DNA of 16,474 nucleotides from an uncultured Methanobrevibacter sp. (GCA_905235495.1 CAJOMK010000019.1:1-16474); one strand, 5' to 3'; counted from the first letter of the stretch, positions 1 to 10,857 are shown. Numbers and translations are program-made. The notes: a model not told the origin generated them from the sequence alone.

Positions 1-19
1 CATTTAATAACTTGTTTCT

Positions 20-149
20 TTTTTTTTAATTTTAATGATGGTGATTCATGGCGTTTGATTTTTTTTAATTTTAATGATGGTGATTCATGGCGTTTGATTT
101 TTTTTAATTTTAATGATGGTGATTCATGGCGTTTGATTTTTTTTTAATT
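20..149. repeat. 39-bp tandem repeat, three copies plus a partial one
   Basis: Three identical 39-bp units at 20-58, 59-97 and 98-136 (the core GATGGTGATTCATGGCG starts at 37, 76 and 115), followed by a partial unit that keeps only the T-run and TTAAT. A degenerate relative of the unit continues to about 200. The 11-mer ATTTAATAACT occurs on both sides (2-12 and 150-160), so the array sits between short direct repeats. No spacer separates the units, so this is a minisatellite and not a CRISPR. Each unit is T-rich and could act as a terminator for a gene upstream of the window; that role is inferred. Confidence 0.9.
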
Positions 150-300
150 ATTTAATAACTTTTTTTAATTTTAATGATTTGATTTTTCTTGGTGTTTGAA
201 GTTTTTTATCAATTTAAAAAGGCTTCCTTATTTTATTAAATGCTATATAATTCATTTTATTATAATAATATTCTTGAATAAATATATTACTTTAATCAAC

Positions 301-308
301 TTATATAA
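301..308 (+). promoter_or_regulatory. TATA box of the protease-adhesin gene
   Basis: TTATATAA lies with its centre about 26 nt upstream of the ATG at 331. Archaeal transcription normally starts about 25-27 nt downstream of the TATA centre, so the transcript would begin at or next to the ATG and be essentially leaderless. No Shine-Dalgarno sequence precedes that ATG, which agrees. The region is AT-rich, so chance TATA-like matches are possible. Confidence 0.45.
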
Positions 309-330
309 ATACAAAAACAAATTATATCAC

Positions 331-3300
331 ATGTATTGCAAAAGGAGCGCATTTGTTCTCTTACTGGTTTTTATAATGGCATTTGCACTGTCTGCAGCAA
401 GTGCAAGCAATCTGGACGACAGTACAGGCAATGGTCTATTGGAAACAATCGGTGAAGATGACACATATGCAATTAACGGGGAATCAGAATATGATTTAAA
501 GGAAACAGATGATGGAACATTCACAGCACTTCAAAACAAAATTGACAGTGCTCTCGAGAACTCAGAAATTACACTTGAAAACGATTACGCATATGATGAC
601 AATTTCAGAAGCGGCAAAGGCGTCAACTTCAACAAGTCCCTAACAGTTAATGGAAACGGACATGCCATAGACGGGCGAAACATCTCAAACACATTCCAGG
701 CATCCGGCCCTATAAGGCTGGTCTTCAACAATTTATCCTTCATAAATGGATATTCAGATGCGGAAGGAGCTTTCAGCTCACTTGATGTTGATTATCTGGA
801 ATTTTCAGACTGCGTTTTTTCAAACAACAACGGCACTATTGGAAGTGCTGTTTCATTGTGCAGAGCCCGCCAGGTAATTTTCAATTCATGCACTTTCAAT
901 CAAAACAGGGCTCTTCAGGGAGGAGTCATAAATTTAAAGGATGTCGATTCCCTAATAGTCAGCTCCTCTAATTTCACAAACAATACATTAATCGATGATG
1001 GAATCACTTCCAAAGGAGGGGTTTTCCATCTGGAGTCAGTAAATGATGCAAAATTTGACTCATCTTATTTTTATTACAATATTGCAAGCCTCGGAGGCGC
1101 TCTTTATGCTCTAAATTCAAATCTGTGCCTTGATTACTGCAATTTCACCTATTCAGTCGGCGAATACGGCGGCGCGGCTTATGTGCAGGATTCAAACATC
1201 ACTATAAATTCTTCTGATTTCAATGTCTCACTGGCTACCCTCAGCGGCGGCGCATTTTACAGCGTTGGTGGAAATCTGAAAATCACCAACTCATCATTCG
1301 CTTCATCAAGGGCTGTGGATTCTGGAGGAGTTGCCTGCAGCTTGAATTCCACTTTAAGCATTCTCTCATCCAGATTCATGAGTAATTCCGCTGCCGAAGG
1401 AGGCGCTTTTTCAACAACCTATGGAAACATTCATGTGAATGATTCATGGATCTGCGATTCCATAGGGGATGCCATCTTTTCAAAAATGCCTGAGATTTCA
1501 ATATTCACAAACAATGTCTTCATAAATAATTCTGGAAATTCAGTAATCAGAATAGTGAGTTCAAAGCACGAAGCTGTTGAATACAACAACCATTACGAGG
1601 AGACTGTCCATTGCTATCTTGAGTACACCGGCATTTTCGGAGGCATCAAGCATGTTGTAAGGAGCAATTCCATCACCTATGTTTTTTCAAATGACGGCAC
1701 ATACCTGCGCAGCTACTCCAGTGATGATTCAGGCCAGGATATTGATTACTATGTTGGATTGAGAATTTCTGATTCCACTCATCCGGCCAATTCTACAATC
1801 TATGTGAATTACAGCGATTTCATCAATGTCTCATATACAATTTATAGAAACGCGGATTTAGATGAAGGCTGCGAGGAATATCTGATTTTCACACTTTGCG
1901 ATGACGGCGCTTACAACTCCAGCGTGGAGGAGAAAGTGGAATTGGAAAAAGATGTCATTCATTTTGGCTCATATTCAATAAGATTGAATCCGTCAATCTT
2001 TTCAGTTTTCGATAACGACCGTTCAATGTCAGACAATGCATATCCTGCTATCAGCAGCTCTGAAAGCAGTTTATCATCTATTCCAAGGCAGTATGACTCA
2101 CGCAGCTGGGGCTATGTGACTTCTGTCAAAGACCAGGGTGAAGGCGGAAACTGCTGGGCTTTTTCAGGAATCGCGACTCTGGAGGCATGCCTTAAAAAGA
2201 TTACAGGAATCGAGTATGATTTTTCAGAGGAGAATCTTAAGAACAATATGGCGACCTATTCCCTTTACGGCTTGAGCATTCCTCCTAACACAGTCGGATA
2301 TGATTCCATGATTTTCGCTTATCTTGCAGGATGGAACGGCCCTACCCTTGAGGAATATGACAAGTACAGGGAAGACTCACTGAACTCACTGTATTACTAT
2401 GCCAAAATGCCAGTTCAAAACATTCTCTTTCTGCCTGCAAGAGTGAGCCCTTCTGATGACCTCATATACAAGAAGGCAATCATGGACTACGGAGCTGTTT
2501 CAGTAACTCTTAAATGGGGTGAGGGTTATCATGCAGTAAGCCTGGTCGGATGGGATGATGATATTGAAGGCTATGATTCAGAGGGCAATTATGTAAAAGG
2601 TGCCTGGATATTTAAAAACAGCTGGGGTTCCAGCTGGGATGGTGATGGTTTTGGATATCTGCCATACTACATCCGCTTTTACAGCGATGATAATGTCTTT
2701 ATCGAAAACAACGACTGCTTCGACTATTCATTCTCCCAAGCTTACACATTTGTATTCAATGAAAACGACTCATATGTTCATAACTACCAGCATGATGTTG
2801 GAGTAAGCGATTACCTTGCTTACAACGGCCATATTTATTATAAAAACAAATTCAAATCTGGTGAAGAGGCGGAATACCTCACAGCTTTCTCCACTTATTT
2901 CATTAATCCGACAGACTATGTGGTCTCTGTTTACAAGAATGATGTACTGGTCCTGTCTCAAAACGGCCATAGCAAAGCAGGTTATTTCACCATTCCATTC
3001 AATGAGAAGATACTGCTTGATCCATTTGATGAGTTCACAATAATGATTGAAAACTGCAACGAGGGAATGAACTACTTCCCTGTTTCCCAGTCAGGTCAAT
3101 TGAACAGTGTCAATTTTGAAAGAAATACCTCTTTTGTAAGCTTCGACGGCATTAACTGGAAGGACCTTTATCTCATTGAAGGGGATTGTGAATTCCTCTC
3201 AGACTACAAGTCAAACACCTGCCAGGTCGCATGCATCAAGGCATTCACAATAAGATATGGTGAATTCTATGATGTGGCTCTAAGTGCTGAGAAATTCGAT

Positions 3301-4125
3301 AGCATTGAACTCGACAAAAAAACAATCATAAGCATGACTTTAAGCGATCTTGGATTATACAACCTTGATGTTCTTGAAAAAGTGGAAAACACACTTGTCA
3401 CTCTGGATATAAACGGCGTATTGCATTATGCTCTTATAAATAATGGAAGCGCATCATTGAGCATTGATTTTAATCAAGCAGGATCATATTCCCTGACTGC
3501 TATCTACAAGAACAACATGTTCACATCAAATAAAGTTCAATTCAATTTCACTGTAAGGCCGATTTATTCAGTATTGACTGCTTCAAACATGGTCAAGGTT
3601 TATGGTGACAGCAAGAAGGCCCTCATAACATTGAAGGACAAAAATGGAAAATTAATTTCAAATGCTAAAATCACCGTTCTAATCGGCGGCAAGAAGATTA
3701 TTCTTACAACAAATTCCAAAGGCCAGGCAAGATTGTCTGTTAATATGGTTCCAAAAACCTATACAGTATCAATTAGCTATGGCGGAAATTCTAATTATTT
3801 GAAATCCTCTTCTACTATAGCGATAACCATTAAAAAAGCTTCTTCCAAGATAAAAGCCTCTAAGAAGACTTTCAAGCTGAAAGTTAAAACTAAAAAATAC
3901 ACAATCACATTGAAGAATCAATTCGGCAAGGCAATAAAGAAGGCAAAAGTCAAACTGAAAGTTGGCGGAAAAACATACTCTGCAAAAACAAACAGCAAAG
4001 GCAAGGCCACTTTCAAGATTACCAGGCTCAAGAAGAAGGGAACATTCAAGGCCACTGTGAGATATGCTGGAAATTCATATTACAAAAAGGCAACTAAAAA
4101 AGTTAAAATCAAGGTAAGGAAATAA
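331..4125 (+). CDS. Secreted adhesin-like protein with papain-family (C1) cysteine protease domain
   Basis: Predicted 1,264-residue secreted surface protein. Residues 1-25 are a signal peptide (KR, hydrophobic core, cleavage after SAASA). An acidic linker follows, then a parallel beta-helix region at about 65-400 with repeated GGAF/NSSF-type rungs. A complete papain-type domain spans about 590-790: oxyanion Gln602, nucleophile Cys608 in GGNCWAFS, His734 in YHAVSLVGWD and Asn763 in KNSWGSSW. A lectin-like domain of the type that follows C1 domains in methanogen proteins spans about 800-975. Three Ig-like domains (about 982-1080, 1080-1165, 1167-1264) follow, the last very Lys-rich. Likely role: adhesion to, and cleavage of, proteins or peptides outside the cell; the substrate is unknown. 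An in-frame TTG at 196 would add 45 residues before the signal peptide and lies upstream of the likely promoter, so the ATG is preferred. No pseudomurein-binding repeats or C-terminal membrane helix are visible; the basic tail may hold it to the wall (inference). Confidence 0.88.
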   Translation: MYCKRSAFVLLLVFIMAFALSAASASNLDDSTGNGLLETIGEDDTYAINGESEYDLKETDDGTFTALQNKIDSALENSEITLENDYAYDDNFRSGKGVNFNKSLTVNGNGHAIDGRNISNTFQASGPIRLVFNNLSFINGYSDAEGAFSSLDVDYLEFSDCVFSNNNGTIGSAVSLCRARQVIFNSCTFNQNRALQGGVINLKDVDSLIVSSSNFTNNTLIDDGITSKGGVFHLESVNDAKFDSSYFYYNIASLGGALYALNSNLCLDYCNFTYSVGEYGGAAYVQDSNITINSSDFNVSLATLSGGAFYSVGGNLKITNSSFASSRAVDSGGVACSLNSTLSILSSRFMSNSAAEGGAFSTTYGNIHVNDSWICDSIGDAIFSKMPEISIFTNNVFINNSGNSVIRIVSSKHEAVEYNNHYEETVHCYLEYTGIFGGIKHVVRSNSITYVFSNDGTYLRSYSSDDSGQDIDYYVGLRISDSTHPANSTIYVNYSDFINVSYTIYRNADLDEGCEEYLIFTLCDDGAYNSSVEEKVELEKDVIHFGSYSIRLNPSIFSVFDNDRSMSDNAYPAISSSESSLSSIPRQYDSRSWGYVTSVKDQGEGGNCWAFSGIATLEACLKKITGIEYDFSEENLKNNMATYSLYGLSIPPNTVGYDSMIFAYLAGWNGPTLEEYDKYREDSLNSLYYYAKMPVQNILFLPARVSPSDDLIYKKAIMDYGAVSVTLKWGEGYHAVSLVGWDDDIEGYDSEGNYVKGAWIFKNSWGSSWDGDGFGYLPYYIRFYSDDNVFIENNDCFDYSFSQAYTFVFNENDSYVHNYQHDVGVSDYLAYNGHIYYKNKFKSGEEAEYLTAFSTYFINPTDYVVSVYKNDVLVLSQNGHSKAGYFTIPFNEKILLDPFDEFTIMIENCNEGMNYFPVSQSGQLNSVNFERNTSFVSFDGINWKDLYLIEGDCEFLSDYKSNTCQVACIKAFTIRYGEFYDVALSAEKFDSIELDKKTIISMTLSDLGLYNLDVLEKVENTLVTLDINGVLHYALINNGSASLSIDFNQAGSYSLTAIYKNNMFTSNKVQFNFTVRPIYSVLTASNMVKVYGDSKKALITLKDKNGKLISNAKITVLIGGKKIILTTNSKGQARLSVNMVPKTYTVSISYGGNSNYLKSSSTIAITIKKASSKIKASKKTFKLKVKTKKYTITLKNQFGKAIKKAKVKLKVGGKTYSAKTNSKGKATFKITRLKKKGTFKATVRYAGNSYYKKATKKVKIKVRK

Positions 4126-4132
4126 AAGCATT

Positions 4133-4214
4133 TTGAGTGGTTAGTTAAGATTAAAAAAATTATTCTTAAAAAATTGAGTGGTTAGTTAAGATTAAAAAAA
4201 TTATTCTTAAAAAA
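4133..4214. repeat. 41-bp tandem repeat, two copies, with internal hairpin
   Basis: Two perfect 41-bp copies (4133-4173 and 4174-4214) beginning TTGAGTGG, starting 8 nt after the stop of the protease-adhesin gene. Within each copy TTAAGATTAA and TTATTCTTAA form an imperfect inverted repeat (one mismatch) around an A-run, so each unit can fold into a weak AT-rich hairpin. Position suggests a 3'-end or termination element; on the coding strand the runs are A rather than T, which argues against a simple T-tract terminator. Confidence 0.88.
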
Positions 4215-4245
4215 TTATTCACAGTATTACAGGTGATATATGAAT

Positions 4246-4253
4246 TTTATAAA
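4246..4253 (+). promoter_or_regulatory. Putative TATA box of the giant adhesin gene
   Basis: TTTATAAA lies about 65 nt upstream of the ATG at 4315, predicting transcription start near 4275 and a leader of about 40 nt that contains the strong ribosome binding site. Assigned by position and sequence only. Confidence 0.35.
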
Positions 4254-4302
4254 TTGTTTAAAAATTGAATAAATTAGATATGATGAATAAATTGATTAAA
4301 AA

Positions 4303-4310
4303 AAGGAGGG
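4303..4310 (+). promoter_or_regulatory. Strong ribosome binding site fixing the start at 4315
   Basis: AAGGAGGG ends 4 nt before the ATG at 4315 and is the strongest Shine-Dalgarno match in the window. It places initiation at 4315, directly ahead of a signal peptide that is out of frame with the adhesin body. It therefore makes an unaided GTG start at 4362 in the body frame unlikely. Confidence 0.75.
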
Positions 4311-4314
4311 AAAT

Positions 4315-7300
4315 ATGTTTAAACATAGATATGCATATGTGCTTCTCATTTTTGCAGTCTTGTGCTTTTCCATAGGCGCGGCTTTTGCAGCGATAATCTT
4401 ACAGACTCAGATTCCATTGATGCTGATTCTCTTTCCGCTTCAAGTGACGGCATATTGACAGATGATGAAGAAGATGATGAAGAATATGATGATGGTGAAG
4501 GTCCTGGATGGGGAGACTTGAATCTTGTCCTTGAAGGTGATGAATCTGAAATCACTTTGGAAGATGATTATTATTTTAATTATTGGGATCTTGATGATGA
4601 GGAAATAGAAGAGGCCCGCTCAGGCATTCTAATCGACAGGGATCTCACCATAGATGGTGACGGCCACACACTTGATGGAGGAAGCTTTGCAAGGGCTTTC
4701 AAAATTGCAAGCGGAAGCCATGTCACCTTGAAGAATATAATTTTTGAAGGCTGTTTTGCCGATGAAGGAGGAGCCATTTACAATTCAGGCACCTTGACAA
4801 TTGAAAACTGCCAGTTCCGCTACTGCGGAAACAACTGGGAAGAAGATTGCAAAACATCTTATGGCGGAGCCATTTACAATAACGGAGATTTGGATGTCAC
4901 AGACTCCCTATTCATCAACAATGAAGCAGGAAAAGGTGGAGCCATTTATAATGATGGTGATTTGAATGTAACCCTCTCAGCATTTTTAGATAATCGAGTA
5001 GTATATAATGGTGATGAAGGTGATGAAGGTGACGGCGAAGAGGATACATCCAACGGCAGGGATGTCTGCATAGCCTCAGGCACTGCCAATATTTCCAATT
5101 CCTACATGTCCAGTTACGACTGGGATGACAAGTATGTCGTCTATGTTGAAGATGGTGTTGAAGAGGGCAGTGTTGCATTGGATGACAACTACTGGTCTGG
5201 AGGTGTCTTCAAAGGGGAATATGATGAAGAAGCCGATGAGGAAATCGAAGTGCTTGCAGTTTCCAATATTGAACTTGGCAATTATCTGGAATTGATTTTG
5301 AAAGTGGACTCTGAAGATGATCCTTTAATACCAGGAAATGAGTATGAGCTCCATGCCTATTTTGTTAGAAATGGAACAGAGGAAAAATTCGAGGGGGGCC
5401 TGCCTGAATCCAATTTCATATTCTATGTTGAAAACATAGACGGCCACACAGAGGAATTCGAAGACTGCGAAGTTCCTGTGGAAAATGGACAGACATCTTT
5501 TACCTTCGAAGACGGTCAGTATGCAATGCATTGTGTTGTATCCATTGGAGATGATTTAAGATTATTTAGTGAGGTGGAATTCCCATTCGGCCAGACCTGC
5601 AAGAACTGGATAGATTTAAGCGATGATATAAGTGATAATCTTCTTGTGGAATTAAATGAAACCTACAGATTCGGATGGAATGAAGAAGAACCATATATAA
5701 TAGAATTAAGCACCGACAATCAGATCATTGACGGCAATTTCAATACTCTTAATGGAGTTAACGATGCTTCAGCATTCAAAATCACTGCAGAAAATGTTGT
5801 TATTCGAAATCTCAACTTTAACAAGTGCAGAGGTGCCATTATTTTAGATGGAGGCAGCGTGACCCTGATTAATTGTACATTTGATAACTGTGAAGCTCGC
5901 TGGGATGATGAGGAGCAATGCGATCTTATTGGTTCCGCTCTTAGAATCAATGAGGGCACAGCCAATCTGATTGACTGCATTATTAAAAATAGTCGTTTTT
6001 GCGCTGTTTTCAATGGAGGAACATTAAATGTTTCAAATTCAATATTCCTAAATCAGGGGGAAGATTTTGAAGGAATTAATGTTTACATCAGCGAAGATGC
6101 TCAAAGCACCATAATCAACAATTCCTGTCTGTTTGTATTTGACAACTGGGACAATAAGTTTAATGTTTTCTTTGAAAATCCGGAAGATGCAGAATATGAC
6201 TTAAACAACAACTTCTGGGGCTTTGAAAAACCTGGCGAAGATAATTCTTGCGTGAATGCTGATGTGGAGTCATATATTTATGCAAAAATCGAACCTTCCA
6301 TTCCTGATTTTATGAATCATGAAACCACATTCACCTTGAAATTCTTCAATTCAAACGGAGAACCTCTTGCAGATTTCTTCAATGGAGAAGTCCAGTTCAT
6401 GGAATCCTACAACTATATGAATTATGAGGACTGGTATGATACTCTTGGAGAACCTGTCCCTGTAACTGGTGGAACAGCCACTTACACTTACACTCCGACC
6501 AATGAGGACATCCAGTTCATCGGCGCTCAAATCATATATGATGGAAAAGTTATTGGCCTTTCAACAAAATGTGGACTCCCGGCATACGACTTCACTGCAC
6601 TGATTGAGTTGATCAACAGCTTGCCGGAGAATGGAGTTCTTAATTTAAGCAATGACTACCGATATGGAGGAGAAAATTCACGCGATAGAGAAATCCGGGA
6701 GATCTGCATTGACAAAGACATCACAATCAATGGAAACGGTCACTTGATAATTGATGCCGGTGATGACTTTAACTATGATGATTATACAAAAGGATTCTTC
6801 ATTGATGAAGGATGCACTGTAGTCATAAATGATTTGAAAATGCGAATTTACAGTCCTAATGCTGACCAGGGTGCTGCAATTTACAACCGTGGCAATCTGA
6901 CATTGAACAACTGCAGCATTTCAGGACGTTTGATAGTCTTTGATGACTATGAAGGAGAAACTGTATGCGGAGGTGCCATCTATAATGATGAAGGTGCTGT
7001 CATGACCATTAATTCCTCCAATATCACAGGAGCAATATGGGGTGAAGATTTCAGCCCTATTCCTGAAGGTATCACTTCCTACGGCGGAGCAATCTACAAT
7101 AAAGGCAATCTTACCATAACTGAAAGCGACATAAGAAACCAGGGACACACTGATCCATGTGTTGATTTTGGAGGAGGCATCTACAACGATGGTGATTTGA
7201 ATATCACATATTCAATTTTATGCCACAACTGCGGTAAGATTGGAAATGACATTTATCACAATGGAACTTCATTATATGTATCCAATTCATTCCTGACATC

Positions 7301-10300
7301 AGGAGAATGCGATGACCCTGGAAGAATTCTTGATGGTTCCGATTTAAACTACGGCAAATATGTTTTATATGTTGAAAATACTGGAAACTGTGTATTGAAT
7401 GACATCTGGTGGGGCACAAACAGTCCTGATGAAAACACAACAAACATTGAACTGAATAATTATGTAATATTCAGCATGACAGCTCAAAATGAAATAGTTG
7501 AGAATGAAAGCAATGTCTTCAATGTTGCATTCATCAAAAATGGAACCGATGAAAGAGTATTTGCATGCCCTCACAACACAATCATATATTTCTTCATTGA
7601 AAAGGCAAGTGGAAAACGCCAGTATATTGCTAATTCAAGCTTGGAAAATGGAGAATGCCATATAGATTATGTTCCAGTATCAGGAGATTACATTATTTCA
7701 GCAGGTCTTGTCAATGACTGGAGCCATTATGGCAAGTTTGATATCTGCAATGTGAGAGCCGATCTTCGCATTGGCCTTGGAGCATATAATTTCTCCGACT
7801 TGCATGATCAGATTGCCGATGCCGACGGCATGATTGAATTGCCAGGGGATTACAGGTATGAAAGCGATTCAGACAGCTTGTATGCCGGCGGCGTTTTAAT
7901 TGAAAACAAGAATGTTGTCATTGAAGGAAACGGACACATAATCAATGGTGCTGGCCTCGCCGGCGCATTGAATGTAACTGACAGCAATGTAACCCTTAGA
8001 AATGTTCATTTCGTTAATTGCATAAGTGGCCTCTTTGCTCTTGGAACTACAAATCTCACATTAATCAACTGTACTATCGAGTTTGAGGGAGAACTTAATA
8101 TAGATAACAGAGCACATGCATATGTCGAGAGGAGCGATATAGGAGAGATATCCAATAAAGGCTCTTTAACCATCGAAAGCTCATTGATATCTCAGATTTT
8201 CAGTTTTGACGGTTCAAGCGTAACAGTTCATAATTCACTTTTCAATACATACGGGGATTTAATCAGCATAGAGTTCACAGGAAATGTTGATTATGACCTA
8301 AATGGAAATTATTGGGGTGAGCGTCCAGATGACATGCTGGATATAGACAACTATCTGGAAATGCAGGCATTTGCCAGCTTTGCTCCGAATGTGGATGTTT
8401 TCAATTATTTCACTGTGCAATTTGTATACAACGGCACCGATGAAATAAATCCTAATGTATATTTCCCAATTTCATTTATAAAGGTATTCGTAGAGGAGAT
8501 TGATGGACATGAATATACAGAACTAATCTGTCATTCAAGCATAAGCGAAGGAGTCGCTAGACTGGAATACACTCCTGATATCAATACCAAAGAGATTGAG
8601 GTTATATGGGGTGAAATAGAGGATACCAATAGATTCTACATGGGTAGAGGATTAGAAGAATTCAAAATCATTCCTAATGAAACCAGAATCAACATAGATC
8701 AGGATGATGACACTATTTATATCAATGTAACATCCAATGATGAGCTGGTGGATGATGGAATTCTTGAAGTCGCAATATATGCCATTCCTGGTGATGGGAA
8801 TAACGGCCAAGGCGGAGATGATATTTTAGGAATGTCATTTGAAAACATCTTTGCAGATAATGAAGATCCAGGTTCATTGGGATATTATCTGGAAACTTTT
8901 GAAATAAGTGAGCTTGAAGATTACATTTTGAAGTTGTCCAAAAGCGAAATTGCCAATGTATTGGGCTTAGATTCCTTTGGAGGCTGTAAATTCATAATCA
9001 TTGTCCGCTTCCATTCCAATACAAACAATTATGCAGAGAGCGAAGCTTCAGAGGAATTTTATAATGATACAAAGTTCTATACAATCATAACCACTATTGA
9101 CAACCACATAGGCAACAAGGCCATCATCAGGGTGGCGGTGTCATCCAATAATCAATATGTGACATCCGGACGGGTTAAATTGCTTAAGGACGGTGAGGTC
9201 ATTGATGAAAAGGACATAACCGATTCAGCAGTCATTTTCACTCTTGAAAATATGGAACCTGGATCTTATGATTGTGAAAACGGCAATTATGCAATTGTTT
9301 TTGTAGATGAATCCGGGGATGAGACAATCCACACAATCAATTTCGTTGTAACTGCTCCGACAACAGTCACAACAATCATATCCAATGATATCGGCTCTGT
9401 TGAAATAACCATCAACATGGGCAGTGCAACTCAGGGAATGATTGACTTGTTCAAAAACGGAGTACTTGCAAGACATGTGGACTTGAATGGCAGAAACAGT
9501 GTTTTGGTTGCACTTGATATGATTGCAGGAGCTTTGGAAGATGACAACTACATGATCGAGTTCATTCCTCTTGACTGGAAGGCGGCGACAGCTAAAAACA
9601 CAACATTCGATTTAAGTAATTCCCAGGGCGACATTGCGGGAATCATCATAGTTTCCGACCTTCCAAGTGATGCTGCAGGCCATTTTATCATAGGATTGGA
9701 TGATGACACAAACATTACAGTAAATCCTTCAGAAGGCATACCTCCTCTTGACTTGTCTCCTGGAGACCATAAATTAAAACTCAGCTATGATGGTGATGAC
9801 TACTACGCCTTTGACTTGGATCTTGACTACACTGTCAAAGAGTCTGTTGCTTCAAGCATATCCTTAAGCACTGTTGTAGGCAGCAACATCCTTAAAGTCA
9901 GTGGCGTTCCTTTTGATCTTTCAGAAAAACTTCTCCTAACCATTGACGGAATAACCTATGAGGGTTCAGCAAGCGGCTTTGATATTCCTTCATTTTCAAG
10001 TTCAGGACTTGTTGCAGCTATAATCAGCTACCCTGGCGATGCAAAATACAGTTCATTTTCCAAGAGTGTGAATATCAACGTTGCAAAAATAGCCACCAGG
10101 ATTGTTCCTAAATCCGTGACTTTCTATGCTAATCCTAATTTCGGATACCTTACATTCAATATTCTTGATTCAAACGGCAAGGGATTGGCAAAGTCAGTAA
10201 GTGTTGTTTTCAACGGCAAGACCTATAATGTGAAGACCAATGCAAATGGTTATGGAATCATCAAGCTGTCTGCGGCTGCTGCAAAGACTTACACAGCTTC

Positions 10301-10658
10301 CTTGAAGTTTGCAGGAGATTCAGTTTATGCTGGAAGCTCTGGCTCAGTACAGGTCAAGGTTGTCAAGAACAAGGTAAAGATCACTGCAAAAACCAAGAAG
10401 GTAAGGAAATCCTCTAAGAATCTGAAAGTCAAGTATCTCTTCAAAACCACTACAGGCAAGAAGCTTGCTTTGAAAGGTCTTACTGTTTACTTGAAGGTAA
10501 ATAAGAAAACCGTCAAGGCTAAAACCAGTTCCAAGGGAATTGCAACATTCAAAGTAAAACTGCCTAAGAAGAAGAAAACCTACAAGGTCAAAGTCATTTT
10601 CAAAGGCAATAAGGCCAATATTAAAAAGACTTTGTCCACCAAGCTCAAGGTTTATTAG
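4315..10658 (+). CDS. Giant adhesin-like protein, four beta-helix/Ig modules; frameshift at signal peptide
   Basis: The start at 4315 has a strong Shine-Dalgarno and encodes a good signal peptide (MFKHRYAYVLLIFAV... ending GAAFA), but that frame stops at the TGA ending near 4458. The body is in the -1 frame from about 4386 on. Correcting one nucleotide at the T4 run 4383-4386 gives about 2,114 residues. After a very acidic N-terminus come four modules (about 4516-5595, 5596-6585, 6586-7750, 7786-8655). Each opens with a beta-helix cap resembling LTIDGDGHTLDG, has GGAIYN...TI..C/S rungs, a Asn-x-x/Tyr-Trp-Gly element, then an Ig-like domain. About six more Ig-like domains follow (8660-10655); the last two are Lys-rich. 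Likely a cell-surface adhesin; ligand unknown. The frameshift could be a sequencing error, an inactivating mutation, or on/off switching. The body has no internal stop over 6.2 kb, which argues against an old pseudogene. Confidence 0.82.
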
Positions 10659-10686
10659 ATGGTTTTTTTAATAAATTGTTTTTTCA

Positions 10687-10730
10687 TGCAATAGCCTTTT
10701 GCTATTGCAGTTATTTTTATTTTTTTTTAT
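10687..10730 (+). terminator. Hairpin-plus-T-tract terminator after the giant adhesin
   Basis: A perfect 9-bp inverted repeat, TGCAATAGC (10687-10695) and GCTATTGCA (10701-10709), has a 5-nt loop and is followed by long T-runs to 10730. It starts 29 nt after the adhesin stop and has the form of an intrinsic terminator. It separates the adhesin from the downstream TIR operon. Confidence 0.72.
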
Positions 10731-10857
10731 CACAATCTTTTTTTTTCAAATATTTCTCTGTTTTATAAGATTTAAGTATGTCAATTTTTTCTCTCTTATT
10801 TTTGAGTCTGTTTTCTTGATTAAATGTTTTGCTTTACTTGAGTTAAATATATTAAAC

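Noticed and set aside
196..330. TTG start adding 45 residues to the protease-adhesin
   Set aside because: It would bury the signal peptide at residue 46, has no ribosome binding site, and the best TATA box lies downstream of it.
4362..4388. GTG start for the giant adhesin in the body frame
   Set aside because: No ribosome binding site and no signal peptide in that frame; the strong site at 4303-4310 and the signal peptide belong to the 4315 start.
4387..4410. Lipoprotein signal for the giant adhesin (Cys reached if the frame shifts at the T-run)
   Set aside because: The residues before the Cys (AAF) do not fit a lipobox, and the Cys exists only in one of several possible frame corrections.
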